Source: Hygrophila difformis (Eukaryota > Streptophyta > Magnoliopsida > Lamiales > Acanthaceae). Taken from it: 64,000 nucleotides of DNA. Positions 45,361-54,600 of this stretch are shown here, one piece after another (positions within the stretch are counted from its first letter, which is position 1; the number at the start of each line of letters is the position of its first letter). Where the stretch lies: contig JAOANR010000004.1 of NCBI GenBank assembly GCA_030278955.1, positions 16,170,428 through 16,234,427 on the forward strand, in the 5' to 3' direction. The position numbers and the translations under genes are program-made. The notes under the pieces were generated by a model, which saw nothing but the letters and a program-made list of their open reading frames with translations, ran no database searches and had not been told where the DNA came from.

Positions 45361-46228
45361 TCCGTCGTCCCGCGCGGCGTAGCGCGCGGCGGATGATTTC
45401 TAGTATATATATATATATTTAACTTCTTTTTGATGCATGATATGTTGTATCTTTTGAAACAGACATTTGCAGAGGCAGAGGTGGATGCAGATTTACCATT
45501 AAAAGATGGTGCAGAACTTGTTGATACATTCGTGAAAGATTTCAAGTTTTTTCCTGAAGAAATGATTGATGTGGTGTTGAATGCAGAGAGTGTAAGATAC
45601 ATTTTTGTTTTGATAATTTTGTTTATATAGTTGATCATTATTAGATTCTAATTATATGTTTACTCAATGTTCCAGTTCTTCTTCCCATATTGTCGACAAA
45701 ACCATTGGGTTGCTTTTTCTGTTGATATGAGAAAGAGAAGAATTTTTTTACTTCAACAGCAAGAATGCTGAAGGCGGGTGGACAACTGATTGTACAATTT
45801 TGAATAGGATATGGTATAACTTCAGGATGCTGGGTAATACACTGATGAAATCTGAAAAATGGTTTGCATCATATCGTATGCTTTTCTCGCCGTTGGCAGA
45901 GCAGAAAGATCAGCACATCTGTGGTGTTTTTGTCATGTCATATATGGATTATTGGGAAGGATTAATTATGGATGACATGTTGGCAGAAATGAAGAACAAA
46001 AGGTACAATCTGGCAAAAAGAGCCAAGGTCTGCGCTGAAATATTGATGTCAGGTGTCAATCAAAAGAAAGATTTTGTGCTTGGAGAAGTGAGTAGAGATG
46101 CATTTGGTTGCCCAGCATAGTCAGTCATTTGAGGTAAAGAAACCAGCAGCACCTAAGCCAAAAAAGAGTCGGAAAAAGAAACAATGATGAATGAAGTGTT
46201 TTTTGATGAATGAATGAACTGTTTTTTT

Positions 46229-46386
46229 GATCGCTGAAATGTAATATTTTTGATCGCTGAAATGTACTTGTTTTGATCGCTTAAATGTACAGTGTTTCAT
46301 CGCTGAAATGTACATTGTTTCATCTCTTAAATGTCTATTGTTTAATCAGTTAAATATATTGCACTTTTTGTGATCGCTTAAATGTA
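46229..46386 (-). repeat. CATCGCTGAA cluster 6 (ULP1 3' flank)
   Basis: Inverse-orientation words ATCGCTGAA, ATCGCTTAA and ATCTCTTAA at about 46229, 46253, 46276, 46299, 46322 and 46373, mostly 23-24 apart, each followed by ATGTA-type sequence. Confidence 0.9.
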
Positions 46387-46459
46387 CATCTCTTTGTTCT
46401 TACATTGGCATTGTAAATTATGGAGTATTATTCTCTATTTGGCTGATTTGAAGCGATTC

Positions 46460-46828
46460 GGTCAGGTTGGGATAGCTGAAAAAGGAACTGATGTGGATCC
46501 TGAGGTTGGGATAGCTGAAAAAGTAACTGATGTGGATCCTGAACATGCTGAGCACATCAGAGTTCTAATGGAAAAAGTGCTACATGAGATAACACGTAAG
46601 AACTGACCAGTGCTGAGAAAGAATGCAAGACAATACAGATTGATGAACAAGGCTGAGGCAGAGAAGTATCTGAAATATGATCTAGCACAAGATATGTCTT
46701 ATTTAAAGGAAGCCCTGGAAAGAGACATGGTATCCGCCATGATGGAGCGTTACAGAACTTCTTATCTTGAACTCCTCATGAAATGGATCAGAAGGCCCTG
46801 GAGTATTGTAACACAGGAAAAAAAATAA
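46460..46828 (+). pseudogene. MULE-borne small ORF, one in-frame stop
   Basis: One frame runs from about 46452 to TAA 46826-46828 with a single TGA at 46604-46606. It includes a doubled unit VGIAEK.TDVDPE, then HAEHIRVLMEKVLHEIT and, after the stop, NKAEAEKYLKYDLAQDMSYL and ERYRTSYLELLMKWIRR. It is helix-rich and charged, with no recognised family. The start is not clear: the upstream ATG at 46382 lies next to the repeat cluster. It may be a separate cargo gene or a displaced exon. Together with the two larger MULE genes it shares the pattern of one or two disabling changes. Confidence 0.5.
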
Positions 46829-47603
46829 GATCATGCATTATGATTACAAACTCAGAAGTCTAATATGCAAACGGATCAAAGGAGCATGGGAACTGTTGTT
46901 GGTGAGGATCACCAATCCACAATTTGTGAGAGATTACTTGAGGTTTGCACATAAACAGTTTTGCCAAAAGTAAAACAAAAGAATCCTTTTCTAGAAAGCA
47001 GTTAGGAGAAAACAATTTGTAAAATGCTAGTCATTCATTCAAGCGACAAACTTTTGTACATATATTGTTTTAAGCGACGTACCAATCAATTTTTTCAGCG
47101 ATGTATTTATAGAATTTTAAGCGATGGTTTCATATTGTTTTCAGCGATGGTAATGAAGAATTTTAAGCGATGGTGATAGATCGTCGTTTTGATTTTATGT
47201 ATGTTTCTGAGTTCTGAGTTATGTTGAGCGATGGACATCAAGCATTTTGTGATATGTTTCTCTTTTTCTGAGTTTTCTGAAGTTTCATATTTATAAATTC
47301 ATTTAAGCGACAAATGTTTGTACATTTGATTATAGCATTTTAAGCGATGGTTACATATTATTTTCAGCGATGGACATGAAGCATTTTAAGCGATGGATAT
47401 AGGTTGTTTTCAGCGATGGAAGGAAATATATTTCATTTTTATAGAGTGGCCTAAATGAAATGGGCCTAAATAAAATTAAATGGGCCTCGGAAAATTTTTT
47501 AAACTGTGAGCCTTATAAATGGAATCACATTCATTTCTCGAAACTTCATTTCTAAACCCTAATTTCTCAAAACCGTAATCGGAATCACCTTCATTTCTCA
47601 GAA
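46829..47603 (+). repeat. CAGCGATGG/AAGCGATGG cluster 7 and 182-aa gene upstream region
   Basis: Words start at 47041, 47072, 47096, 47119, 47142, 47165, then 47342, 47365, 47388 and 47411; within each run the spacing is 23 or 24 and CAG alternates with AAG. The segment 47172-47419 is a direct repeat of about 35840-36079 in transposase intron 1. The ORF at 47604 follows after a more normal leader (AAACCCTAATTT near 47562). Confidence 0.88.
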
Positions 47604-48704
47604 ATGTCGTCCAAAAGAAGATGCACGGAAGAGAGTTCCAGTCGCAGTTTGTTCACACAATGCTGGGAGATGTTCGGGAATTATCTGAAGGATACACATT
47701 TGACGTGTGAGCGTGCGAGCGTACTGAACGATTTAATAGAAAAAATGTTAGATGCTGGGATTGTGCCGAAGAAGCATCGAGATCTCCTTGTTGAAACACA
47801 GGTATTTCTTATGAAAATTACAACTGAGTATGCTTAGGAACCTTTGATTAATGGTTTGAATTGTTTTATGGTTTTAATGGTTAGAATGGTTTGGTTGGAA
47901 TTGTTTTGAACTGATTTATGGTTTTTAATGCTGTTTTGAACTGATTATGGTTGTTCTAGGGTTACGAATTGTTTCAGTGATTATGTTTGCACTGTTTGAA
48001 CTGATTATGGTTGTTCTAGGGTTATGAGTTGTTTAAGTGTTTATGGTTGTTTTAGTTATGAATTGTATTGTACTGATTATTGTTGTTTTAGTGATTTGTT
48101 TTGAACTGATTATGTTGTTTCTAGGGTTATGAATTGTTTCAGTGATTATGGGTGTTTTAGTGCTATGAATTATTTTTTTGCTGATTATGGTTGTTTTAGT
48201 GATTGTTTTGAACTGATTATGGTTGTTTTTGTACTGATTATGGTTGTTTCAAAAAATTGTTTCAGTGCTATGAATTGCTTTGTACTGATTATGGCATCTT
48301 ATATTTACATCTTATATGTTAATAAGCTATCTTTCTTATATGTTGAAACACAGGAATTTCTGTTGAGAATTATAACTGAGTATCCTGATATTGAGGCTGC
48401 TGAAAAATCTTATAACATCATGTATCCCCACTTCGAAGCTCTGGATATTCATATTGGTGTCCTCCAAAATGAAGGCAGATCCAATGGTGTTGATGTGAAC
48501 AGACGTTCATTTGATCCCACACAGCTGCGTGAAATATCGAAGCATTATCACAGCGTTAAAATCTCATTTGCAAAGACTCCAGAGCAGTTGATTGAATGGA
48601 AAAAGGCTTTTACAAATATGTGGGAAGATCTGCTTCATAGGCTTAGGGCGATGCATCAAGCCATCTTTGAGCCTTCTCAGGAGTCTCCTCCCCCTGCTGT
48701 TTAA
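47604..48704 (+). CDS. Uncharacterised 182-aa MULE-borne protein, two exons
   Basis: Exon 1 is 47604-47801 (66 codons, from MSSKRRCTEESSSRS to LLVETQ), exon 2 is 48354-48704 (116 codons plus stop, starting EFLLRIITEYPD). Both borders are canonical (ACACAG|GTATTT and ACACAG|GAATTT) and the phase is 0, so the joined frame is intact. Unlike its neighbours it has no stop or frameshift. The protein is predicted to be helical and charged, with a Pro-rich C-terminus (SQESPPPAV). I recognise no family. The intron is unusual: a 45-bp exon segment is present at both its ends. If the intron is not removed, translation stops at 47835-47837 after 77 codons. The start codon follows a T-rich leader and is the first ATG after AAACCCTAA. 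Confidence 0.65.
47802..48353 (+). repeat. Intron of the 182-aa gene: low-complexity repeats plus duplicated exon border
   Basis: The middle is built from variants of GAACTGATTATGGTTGTTTT and TTATGAATTGTTTCAGTG. The start (GTATTTCTTATGAAAATTACAACTGAGTATG) parallels the beginning of exon 2 (GAATTTCTGTTGAGAATTATAACTGAGTATC), and the preceding TTGAAACACAG is identical at both ends. Confidence 0.85.
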
Positions 48705-50183
48705 TATGTTTGGAATGGGTTTTTTTAGAACTGATTTTGGTGATGTTTTCGTGACTTGTTTGAATGACTTTGAATGTTTTTGGGATGTTTTTATGACATT
48801 TGAATGGTGGTGTTGAATGTTTTATGACTTTGAATGGTGTTGATTGTGATTGAAAGAAATGTTTTCATTGGAATTTGATTTATGGTTTGATTTATGGTGT
48901 TGAATGTTTTATGACTTTGAATGGATTTAACTGATTTAGTGTGGTATGAATTGTTTCAGTGATTATGGTTTTTATGATGTATCGCTGAAAAGTATATTGT
49001 GAATTCGCTTAAAGGAATAGTTGTTCATCGCTGAAAAGTTATAACATCTCTGCAAAGTGTATTAGTCTCTCGCTTGTAATTTTCTGCAAAGTTATAACAT
49101 CTCATCGCTGAAAATAATAATAAATCTCGATGAAATGAAGCACCTACCATCGCTGAAAAGTATAACGTTCTATCTCTGAAAATAATGATACAAATTAATG
49201 TTTTAATTAGGAATTAATAATTTCGTTAAAAATAATAACTTATGATGTATCGCTAAAAAGAATATTGGGATCTCGTTAAAGAAATATATGTTCATCGCTG
49301 AAAAGAATACTTATATATCGCTGAAAAGATATATCATCTCTGCAAAGTGTATTAGTATCTCGATGAAAATAGTTGCACATCTTGGGGGAAAGGAATTGTA
49401 AGTCATCGCTGAAAATAATAGTACAACCTCGATGAAATGAAGCACTTTTCATCGCTGAAAAGTATTACGTTCCATCGCTGAAAATAATGATACAAATTAA
49501 TATGTTTTAGTTAGGAATTAATAATTTCGTTAAAAATAAAAACATATGATGTATCGCTGAAAAGAATATTGTGATCTCGCTTAAAGAAATAGTTGTTCAT
49601 CGCTGAAAAGAATACCAATACATCGCTGAAAAGATATAATATCTCTGCAAAGTGTATTAGTATCTGGATGAAAACAGTTGCACATCTCGGGGGGAAAGGA
49701 ATTGCAATTAATCGCTGAAAATAATAGTACAACCTCGATGAAATGAAGCACTTTTCATCGCTGAAAAGTATTACGTTCCATCACTGAAAATAATGATACA
49801 AATTAATATGTTTTAGTTAGGAATTAATAATTTCGTTAAAAATAAAAACAAATGAAGCACATGCCATCGCTGAAAAGAATATTGTGATATCGCTGAAAAT
49901 AATGATACAAATTAATATAATTTGTGTCAGTAATACGCTTTAGTGAATTTTAGTGAATTTTTCTGTTGTAAGATATTTTAGAATACAAATCCGTTTAAGA
50001 TATGCAATAAATCCGTTAAAGATACGTACTAATCCGTTAATTTCGTAATTAAATAAAACCGTTCCATATTTTTATTGGACAACTTTACCCTTTTGCATTT
50101 ACAACCCTTGGATTTTAATTGGACGCTCAAGATTTTGGCCTTGATGTGCTGCGATTTGATGCAATCGCACCTTAACCGGACCC
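48705..50183 (-). repeat. MULE 3' terminal region with CATCGCTGAA cluster 8
   Basis: From 48977 to about 49930 the inverse-orientation word ATCGCTGAAAA or variants (48981, 49004, 49027, then continuing) recurs mostly every 23 bp, in three larger units of about 270-305 bp that start near 48977, 49244 and 49549 (shared words GATGTATCGCT, TGAAGCAC, AGGAATTAATAATTTCGTTA). The last 250 bp is unique and ends GATGCAATCGCACC...GGACCC at 50183. Confidence 0.88.
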
Positions 50184-50193
50184 TTGTTGAAAC
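50184..50193. repeat. Target duplication, right copy
   Basis: TTGTTGAAAC, identical to 35514-35523. Confidence 0.75.
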
Positions 50194-50856
50194 TACCTGG
50201 TAACATCAAGAATCTAATCTGACAGTTATCGTTTACAGTTGGTTGCTGTTATCTTGTTCATCTAACAGTTTTTTCAGGATCTATTGCTGGTTTTAGAAGC
50301 TTCACACTCTATATATAATAGATTGCTGTAGTTAGATCGAGTTGTAACTATTAAATTTTGATATTGTTATGAATGAAAATGAATTCCAGAATAAAATTCC
50401 CAAACGACAGAGTGTTTGTCAGCCTTTCAGCTCAAAAGTGTATTCTTTTCCTCCCCACTATGATGATCTTTCAGATGTAGTATGACAAGAGAGAGAACCA
50501 ATTCTAGAAAATGTGAATATCATTGTTAGAGAACAGGAGCAAAATGGGCAGCCGTTGGTGGTCTATAGGCGCAGAGGGATGCCTTTGTTAGGTTGTCTGC
50601 GTCTTGAATAATTTAATAATGATGTGATGATGGGCTTTATTTATTGTCGAGTCTGTTTTGTCTTTATTAATAGTTCTTCTTTTGTTGGGCTTAGGTCATG
50701 CAAGTATTTAAGTCAACAATACAATATACCATGGATAGTACCACAAACACATAGTGGAGGCGAGGAACAAGCAATCTTTGCCTATGGCTATAGTGTGTGA
50801 TTTCAACAAAATATGCAGAAAGAAAGAGCAATGATCATGTGCAGAAACCATCAAGA

Positions 50857-50899
<43 letters not shown>

Positions 50900-50906
50900 G
50901 TAGTAC
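50194..50906. other. Right flank of the MULE, unclassified
   Basis: A CTATATATAATAGATTG word near 50310 followed by ATGAATGAAAATGAATTCC looks like an LTR R region of an old copia element, but no ends were found. An AT microsatellite lies at 50857-50896. No gene recognised. Confidence 0.4.
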
Positions 50907-51633
50907 TGTTGTTCACAACAGAATTAAGAAAAGAAAAATAGAATTAAGAGGATCACCAATTGAGAGCATGTAACAAGTGCGAGCAAGTATAGTTATTAAC
51001 CCAACAAAATATATATTAAAGCCCATCCAAGATTACCTGGCCCAGTCCGTGGAAATATATCCGGAAAAGAGAACGCACTTTCAAAAGGCCCAATCTATTT
51101 TTCTTGGCTCGGTCCAATTCAAGATTTATCCGGATAGTGATCCAGTAGGAAAACCGGCACCATAATGCCAGGGGCAACAGTGAGGTGACACAGCCGCCAG
51201 CAGCCGTATCCTCAAGCCCCACGCCTCCTAGGAACCTATGGTGTAACCAGAAGTCAATGAAGATCGCGTATCTGCAGGGCGGCGGTATTGCGTCTCATTA
51301 ATGCAAGGCGGCCGCATGGCGAAATTCAAGGGAAGATGGTGACTCATTAATGGAAGGCGCCATAGGAGGAATGAGTGCAGGGTGTCGCCTCACTCTATAT
51401 AAAGAGATGATGAGGCATGGAAGAAGGGCATCAACACACCCCTTGAGGAATCATTTTATCTATTCTGCATTTTTATTCTTGCAAGTTTCTTTCGTGTTTT
51501 TCCATTCTGCAATCTTTAATTCCTTTACAGCTTTCTTATTTTCGTGTAATTCCTTTCTGCAATTCTTGTAATCCTTTCGATACTCATCAATCAAAAAAGG
51601 AGGTTTCTCCCTCAAAGAATTTCTTGGTTAACA
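50907..51633 (+). repeat. Probable 5' LTR of the Tat/Ogre element
   Basis: The right boundary is firm (GGTTAACA directly before the primer site). The left boundary is a guess at TGTTGTTCACAACAG (50907). A TATA word CTATATAAAG lies near 51396, in a suitable place for transcription start. About 727 bp with this start. Confidence 0.5.
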
Positions 51634-51635
51634 AA

Positions 51636-51655
51636 TTGGCACGCCCAGTGGGACC
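51636..51655 (+). other. Primer-binding site of the Tat/Ogre element
   Basis: TTGGCACGCCCAGTGGGACC lies 2 bases after the LTR end, in the primer-site position, and differs from the tRNA-Met site used by the other elements here. Use of a different tRNA is typical of this lineage; I have not matched the exact tRNA. Confidence 0.65.
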
Positions 51656-51686
51656 CGAAGTGGAAACCATATCCGCTTGGAAGTGT

Positions 51687-54600
51687 ATGCAACTTAGATC
51701 TGGACGAGTAGTAAGGGACTTAACACAAAGATTTGGAGAAATGTCGCTACATGAAGAAACTCCAGTAAGAACACCGTATGAGAACGTCGATAATACGGCG
51801 ACTACCTCCCAACCACCGTAGGGGATGATGCAAGTCCCAACCTTTTCGGAACAAATACAGCTATCGATGAATGAATCGATGGCTGAATTCATGCCTTTAC
51901 TTACGAGGCACCTTATGGATGTATTGCGGCCTTCCATGGCCGATCAAACTGACAGGATATGTGGATCCCTGCGTACTCCACAAGAGGGATATATCCCTGC
52001 AAATGGCATGAATATGTCACCAAGCGTTACAGGACCTTATGGCGGTCTACAAAAGACTTGGGGGACAAATTTTGGCCAGCCATCACTCTCTGAGTTTGGA
52101 GCACCACCTCCCATGATGTATGCTCCATCAGGATACTTGATGGCATCTAGCGCTGTTCCGATACAGCCATTTGGAGTGGCGGCTCCCATCCCACCGGCTG
52201 CCATGCATAATCTAGGTGCTGGAGGAGGACACATGCAACCTCAGGTCACCAACATACCTTTGATTGCCAACATGCCTCAGGCCGCCCAGCATCAGGCCTC
52301 CAGCGCACACCTGGCCACCGTGCAGCATCAGGCCTCCAGCCCACACCTGGCCGCCGTGCAGCATCAGGCCTCCAGTCCACACCAGGCCGCCATGCAGCAT
52401 CAGGCCTCCAGCCCACACCTGGCCGTCGTGCAGCATCAGGCCTCCAGTCCACACCAGGCCGCCATGCAGCATCAGGCCTCCAACCCACACCTGGCCGCCG
52501 TGCAACATCAGGCCTCCAGTCCACATCCGGCCGCCATACCGCATCAGGCCGCCAGTTCACACCCGACCATGCAACATCAGACCATGGCCGCCAGTCCACA
52601 CCCGGCCGCCATGCAGCATCAATCCACCAGTTCACATCCGGCCGCCATGCAGCATCACGCCGCTAGTCCATACCCGGCCGCCATGCAGCATCATGCCACC
52701 AACCATTTCCCGGCCGCCATGCCTCCTATACAGATGCCCGTGGTGTCACCCGAGTTGTTGGCAGATATGATGCAACAGCACTTCGGGATTCAATTAAAGC
52801 CGATGGAACGACCCACATACAGGAAACCATACCCAGAATGGGTAGACACTATGCAGCCTTATCCTAGAGGCTTCAAAATGCCCGAGTTCACCACATTTTA
52901 GGGAGACGACGGCAAGTCCACAGTAGAACATGTGGGCAGGTTCACTGCTCAATGTGGTGAAGCAGCGGCCAACGATTGGCTGAAGCTAAGACTGTTCAGC
53001 TCATCTCTGACTGGACCCGCATTTGCTTGGTTTGCTTCCTTGCGGCCTAATTCAATTCAATATTGGGCTGATCTCGAGCGGGCGTTCCATGACAGGTTTT
53101 ACACTCCCCTGTCACAAGTTAGTCTTGCAGATCTCACTAACGCTAAACAATTTGCCGATGAAACGGCAAGTGCTTTTATTAACAGATTGCAACGCCTTAA
53201 AGGCCGATGTACTATGGCAATTCCGGATAAAGAAATAGCCAATATAGCAGTGGCTAACATGTTACCGAAATTAAAAGAACATTTAATTGTGCAGGATGCA
53301 ACTGACCTTGCCCAGTTGGCCGAGAGAGCGGCCCGCGTGGAAAAATTCCTGAGGGAGCAGGAAGAGAGGCGTCCTATGCGTCGAGTCCATTTCGAAGAAA
53401 TGAAACTCAGTGATGATGAGGACGAACCTGTAGAGGTGGCTGTTGCAGAACTAGTTCAGACAGCCAAACCACATACATGTGCAGCTCTTAAGCCGCCAAA
53501 ATAAAGAGAGGCTAAATATAAGCCTGAGGAAGACCTTTTTGACATGGGCAAAGCGGACCAAGTGTTCGATGCCCTACTCAAAGACGGTGTGATCAAATTG
53601 CCTGAAGGGCAAAAATTACCAGCGGCCAAGGAAATTCGAGGCCGAGCATTTTGTAAGTGGCATAATTCATATACTCATAGCATTACTAAATGCAGAAGTT
53701 TTAGAACGGCCATACAGAACAAAATAAAAGAGGGTCGTTTGAAAATTGCAGGTATGAAGGTGGATTTAGATCCATTCCCTCAGCTGCCAATTGGTGTTTC
53801 TGGACTCATCCCAAATCCAGAAGATGGTGGCTCCAGTAGCAGGAATGATAGAGGAAAGGAACACATTGAAATCGATGAAGAGGATGTGGACTTGTTATCT
53901 GATGAGTCCGATCATGAAAGAAAAGAGTTGTGCAGTAAACAACCAAGATTTAAGAACATGTTGAAAAAGGACTTCAAGAAGGTCTTGGAGGCCGAAAAAA
54001 GAGAGCACCACAAGAAGCAGAACCCTCCTTTGAGGGTTGAGATCCCTAAGCAGGCGGTAGAGATTCATGAAAATGGGAAACACCAACCTATTACTCGTGA
54101 TTATAGGCATGGTGTACAGGTGGTTCCAACCTTGATGAGGCGACCAGAACATCCAGTTGAGACTGAAAGGTGGATGAAGAATAGGGCTCAGAATAAAGCC
54201 GCTCAAAAGGAGCCGCCACCCATGACTAAGAGTCAGTTTAGGCGGGCTCAAAGACGATATGCCGAGGAAATGCGGCAGTGGGAGGCACAAATCCATAAGT
54301 TGGAATCTTTCAGGCCTCGGAAGCCAGTACAACCAACTTATTTTAGAGGAGAGACATCCCAGCAGCGGAGACCCCTTCACGAGAAGGCACACAGTACGAG
54401 GTCGAGGTCGGTGGCAAGGGAACTTGACTCACCCATACCACCTCGTGAAGAAAGGTTTTATGAGGCCTCAAGAAGACCACCTCAGCCGCCATCACCTTCC
54501 GCTAGGAAACCAATAGGGGAAAGGCTGCAGCCGCCGTTTTCCTCCACCAGGAGGTCAGTGAGGGAAAGGTTACAACCACCATCACCTTTTACTACCAGGA

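Larger units (their letters stand above)
42048..45403 (+). mobile_element. Helitron inserted in a ULP1 intron
   Basis: The 3' end is convincing: CCGCGC...GCGCGG stem (45370-45388), then CTAG at 45400-45403 followed by T. The best 5' end is TCTAATATATATATATGC at 42048, preceded by A, which fits Helitron insertion between A and T. The host intron resumes at 45404 and its acceptor GAAACAG is at 45456-45462. The 3.36-kb body has no replication/helicase gene, so it is non-autonomous. It carries gene fragments, including SEC62. The 5' boundary is the less certain one. Confidence 0.65.
39220..46120 (+). pseudogene. ULP1-type cysteine protease gene carried by the MULE, broken
   Basis: Likely exons: 39220-39910, 40023-40913, 41014-41061, one or two micro-exons ending CCAGAG near 41197 and 41447, 41580-42011, 45463-45591 and 45676-46120. 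The N-terminal part (WRFTDEDIHKVYGLPWG) resembles the long N-terminal domain found on MULE-borne ULP proteins. The C-terminal part is the C48 SUMO-protease fold: HWVAFSVD (catalytic His) and QKDQHICGVFVM (catalytic Cys). Such enzymes cleave SUMO or similar conjugates; the role in transposition is unknown. Breaks: a frame change near 39690-39706, TGA at 40323-40325, and a frame change in the T7 run near 45743-45749. Beyond the stop at 46120 another frame gives a basic tail (KKPAAPKPKKSRKKKQ), so the 3' end is probably shifted too. The intron after 42011 holds a 3.36-kb Helitron. Confidence 0.8.
35524..50183 (+). mobile_element. Mutator-like element with FAR1-type transposase and ULP1-like cargo
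   Basis: 14,660 bp between exact 10-bp duplications. The ends align as a short degenerate inverted repeat (left CAATTCTGTTAGGGTGCAAT, right inverse GGGTCCGGTTAAGGTGCGAT; about 14 of 23 positions match in an ungapped alignment). In order it carries transposase (35758-38552), ULP1-like protease (39220-46120, with a nested Helitron), a broken small ORF (46460-46828) and a 182-aa gene (47604-48704). ULP1-carrying MULEs with weak or no terminal repeats are known in plants (the Kaonashi/KI-MULE type), and this one fits. The non-coding parts hold a 23-bp-phased CAGCGATGG repeat described separately. The transposase and ULP1 genes are broken, so this copy is unlikely to be autonomous now. Confidence 0.8.

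Noticed and set aside
36003..49930. A CRISPR-like array because of regular 23-bp spacing
   Set aside because: This is plant nuclear DNA, the repeated word is short and degenerate, and no Cas-type genes are present. It is a transposon-internal repeat.
52212..52770. Long open frames on the minus strand and in the third plus frame
   Set aside because: A 36-bp repeat keeps every frame open. The gag frame has the gag domains on both sides; the others do not.
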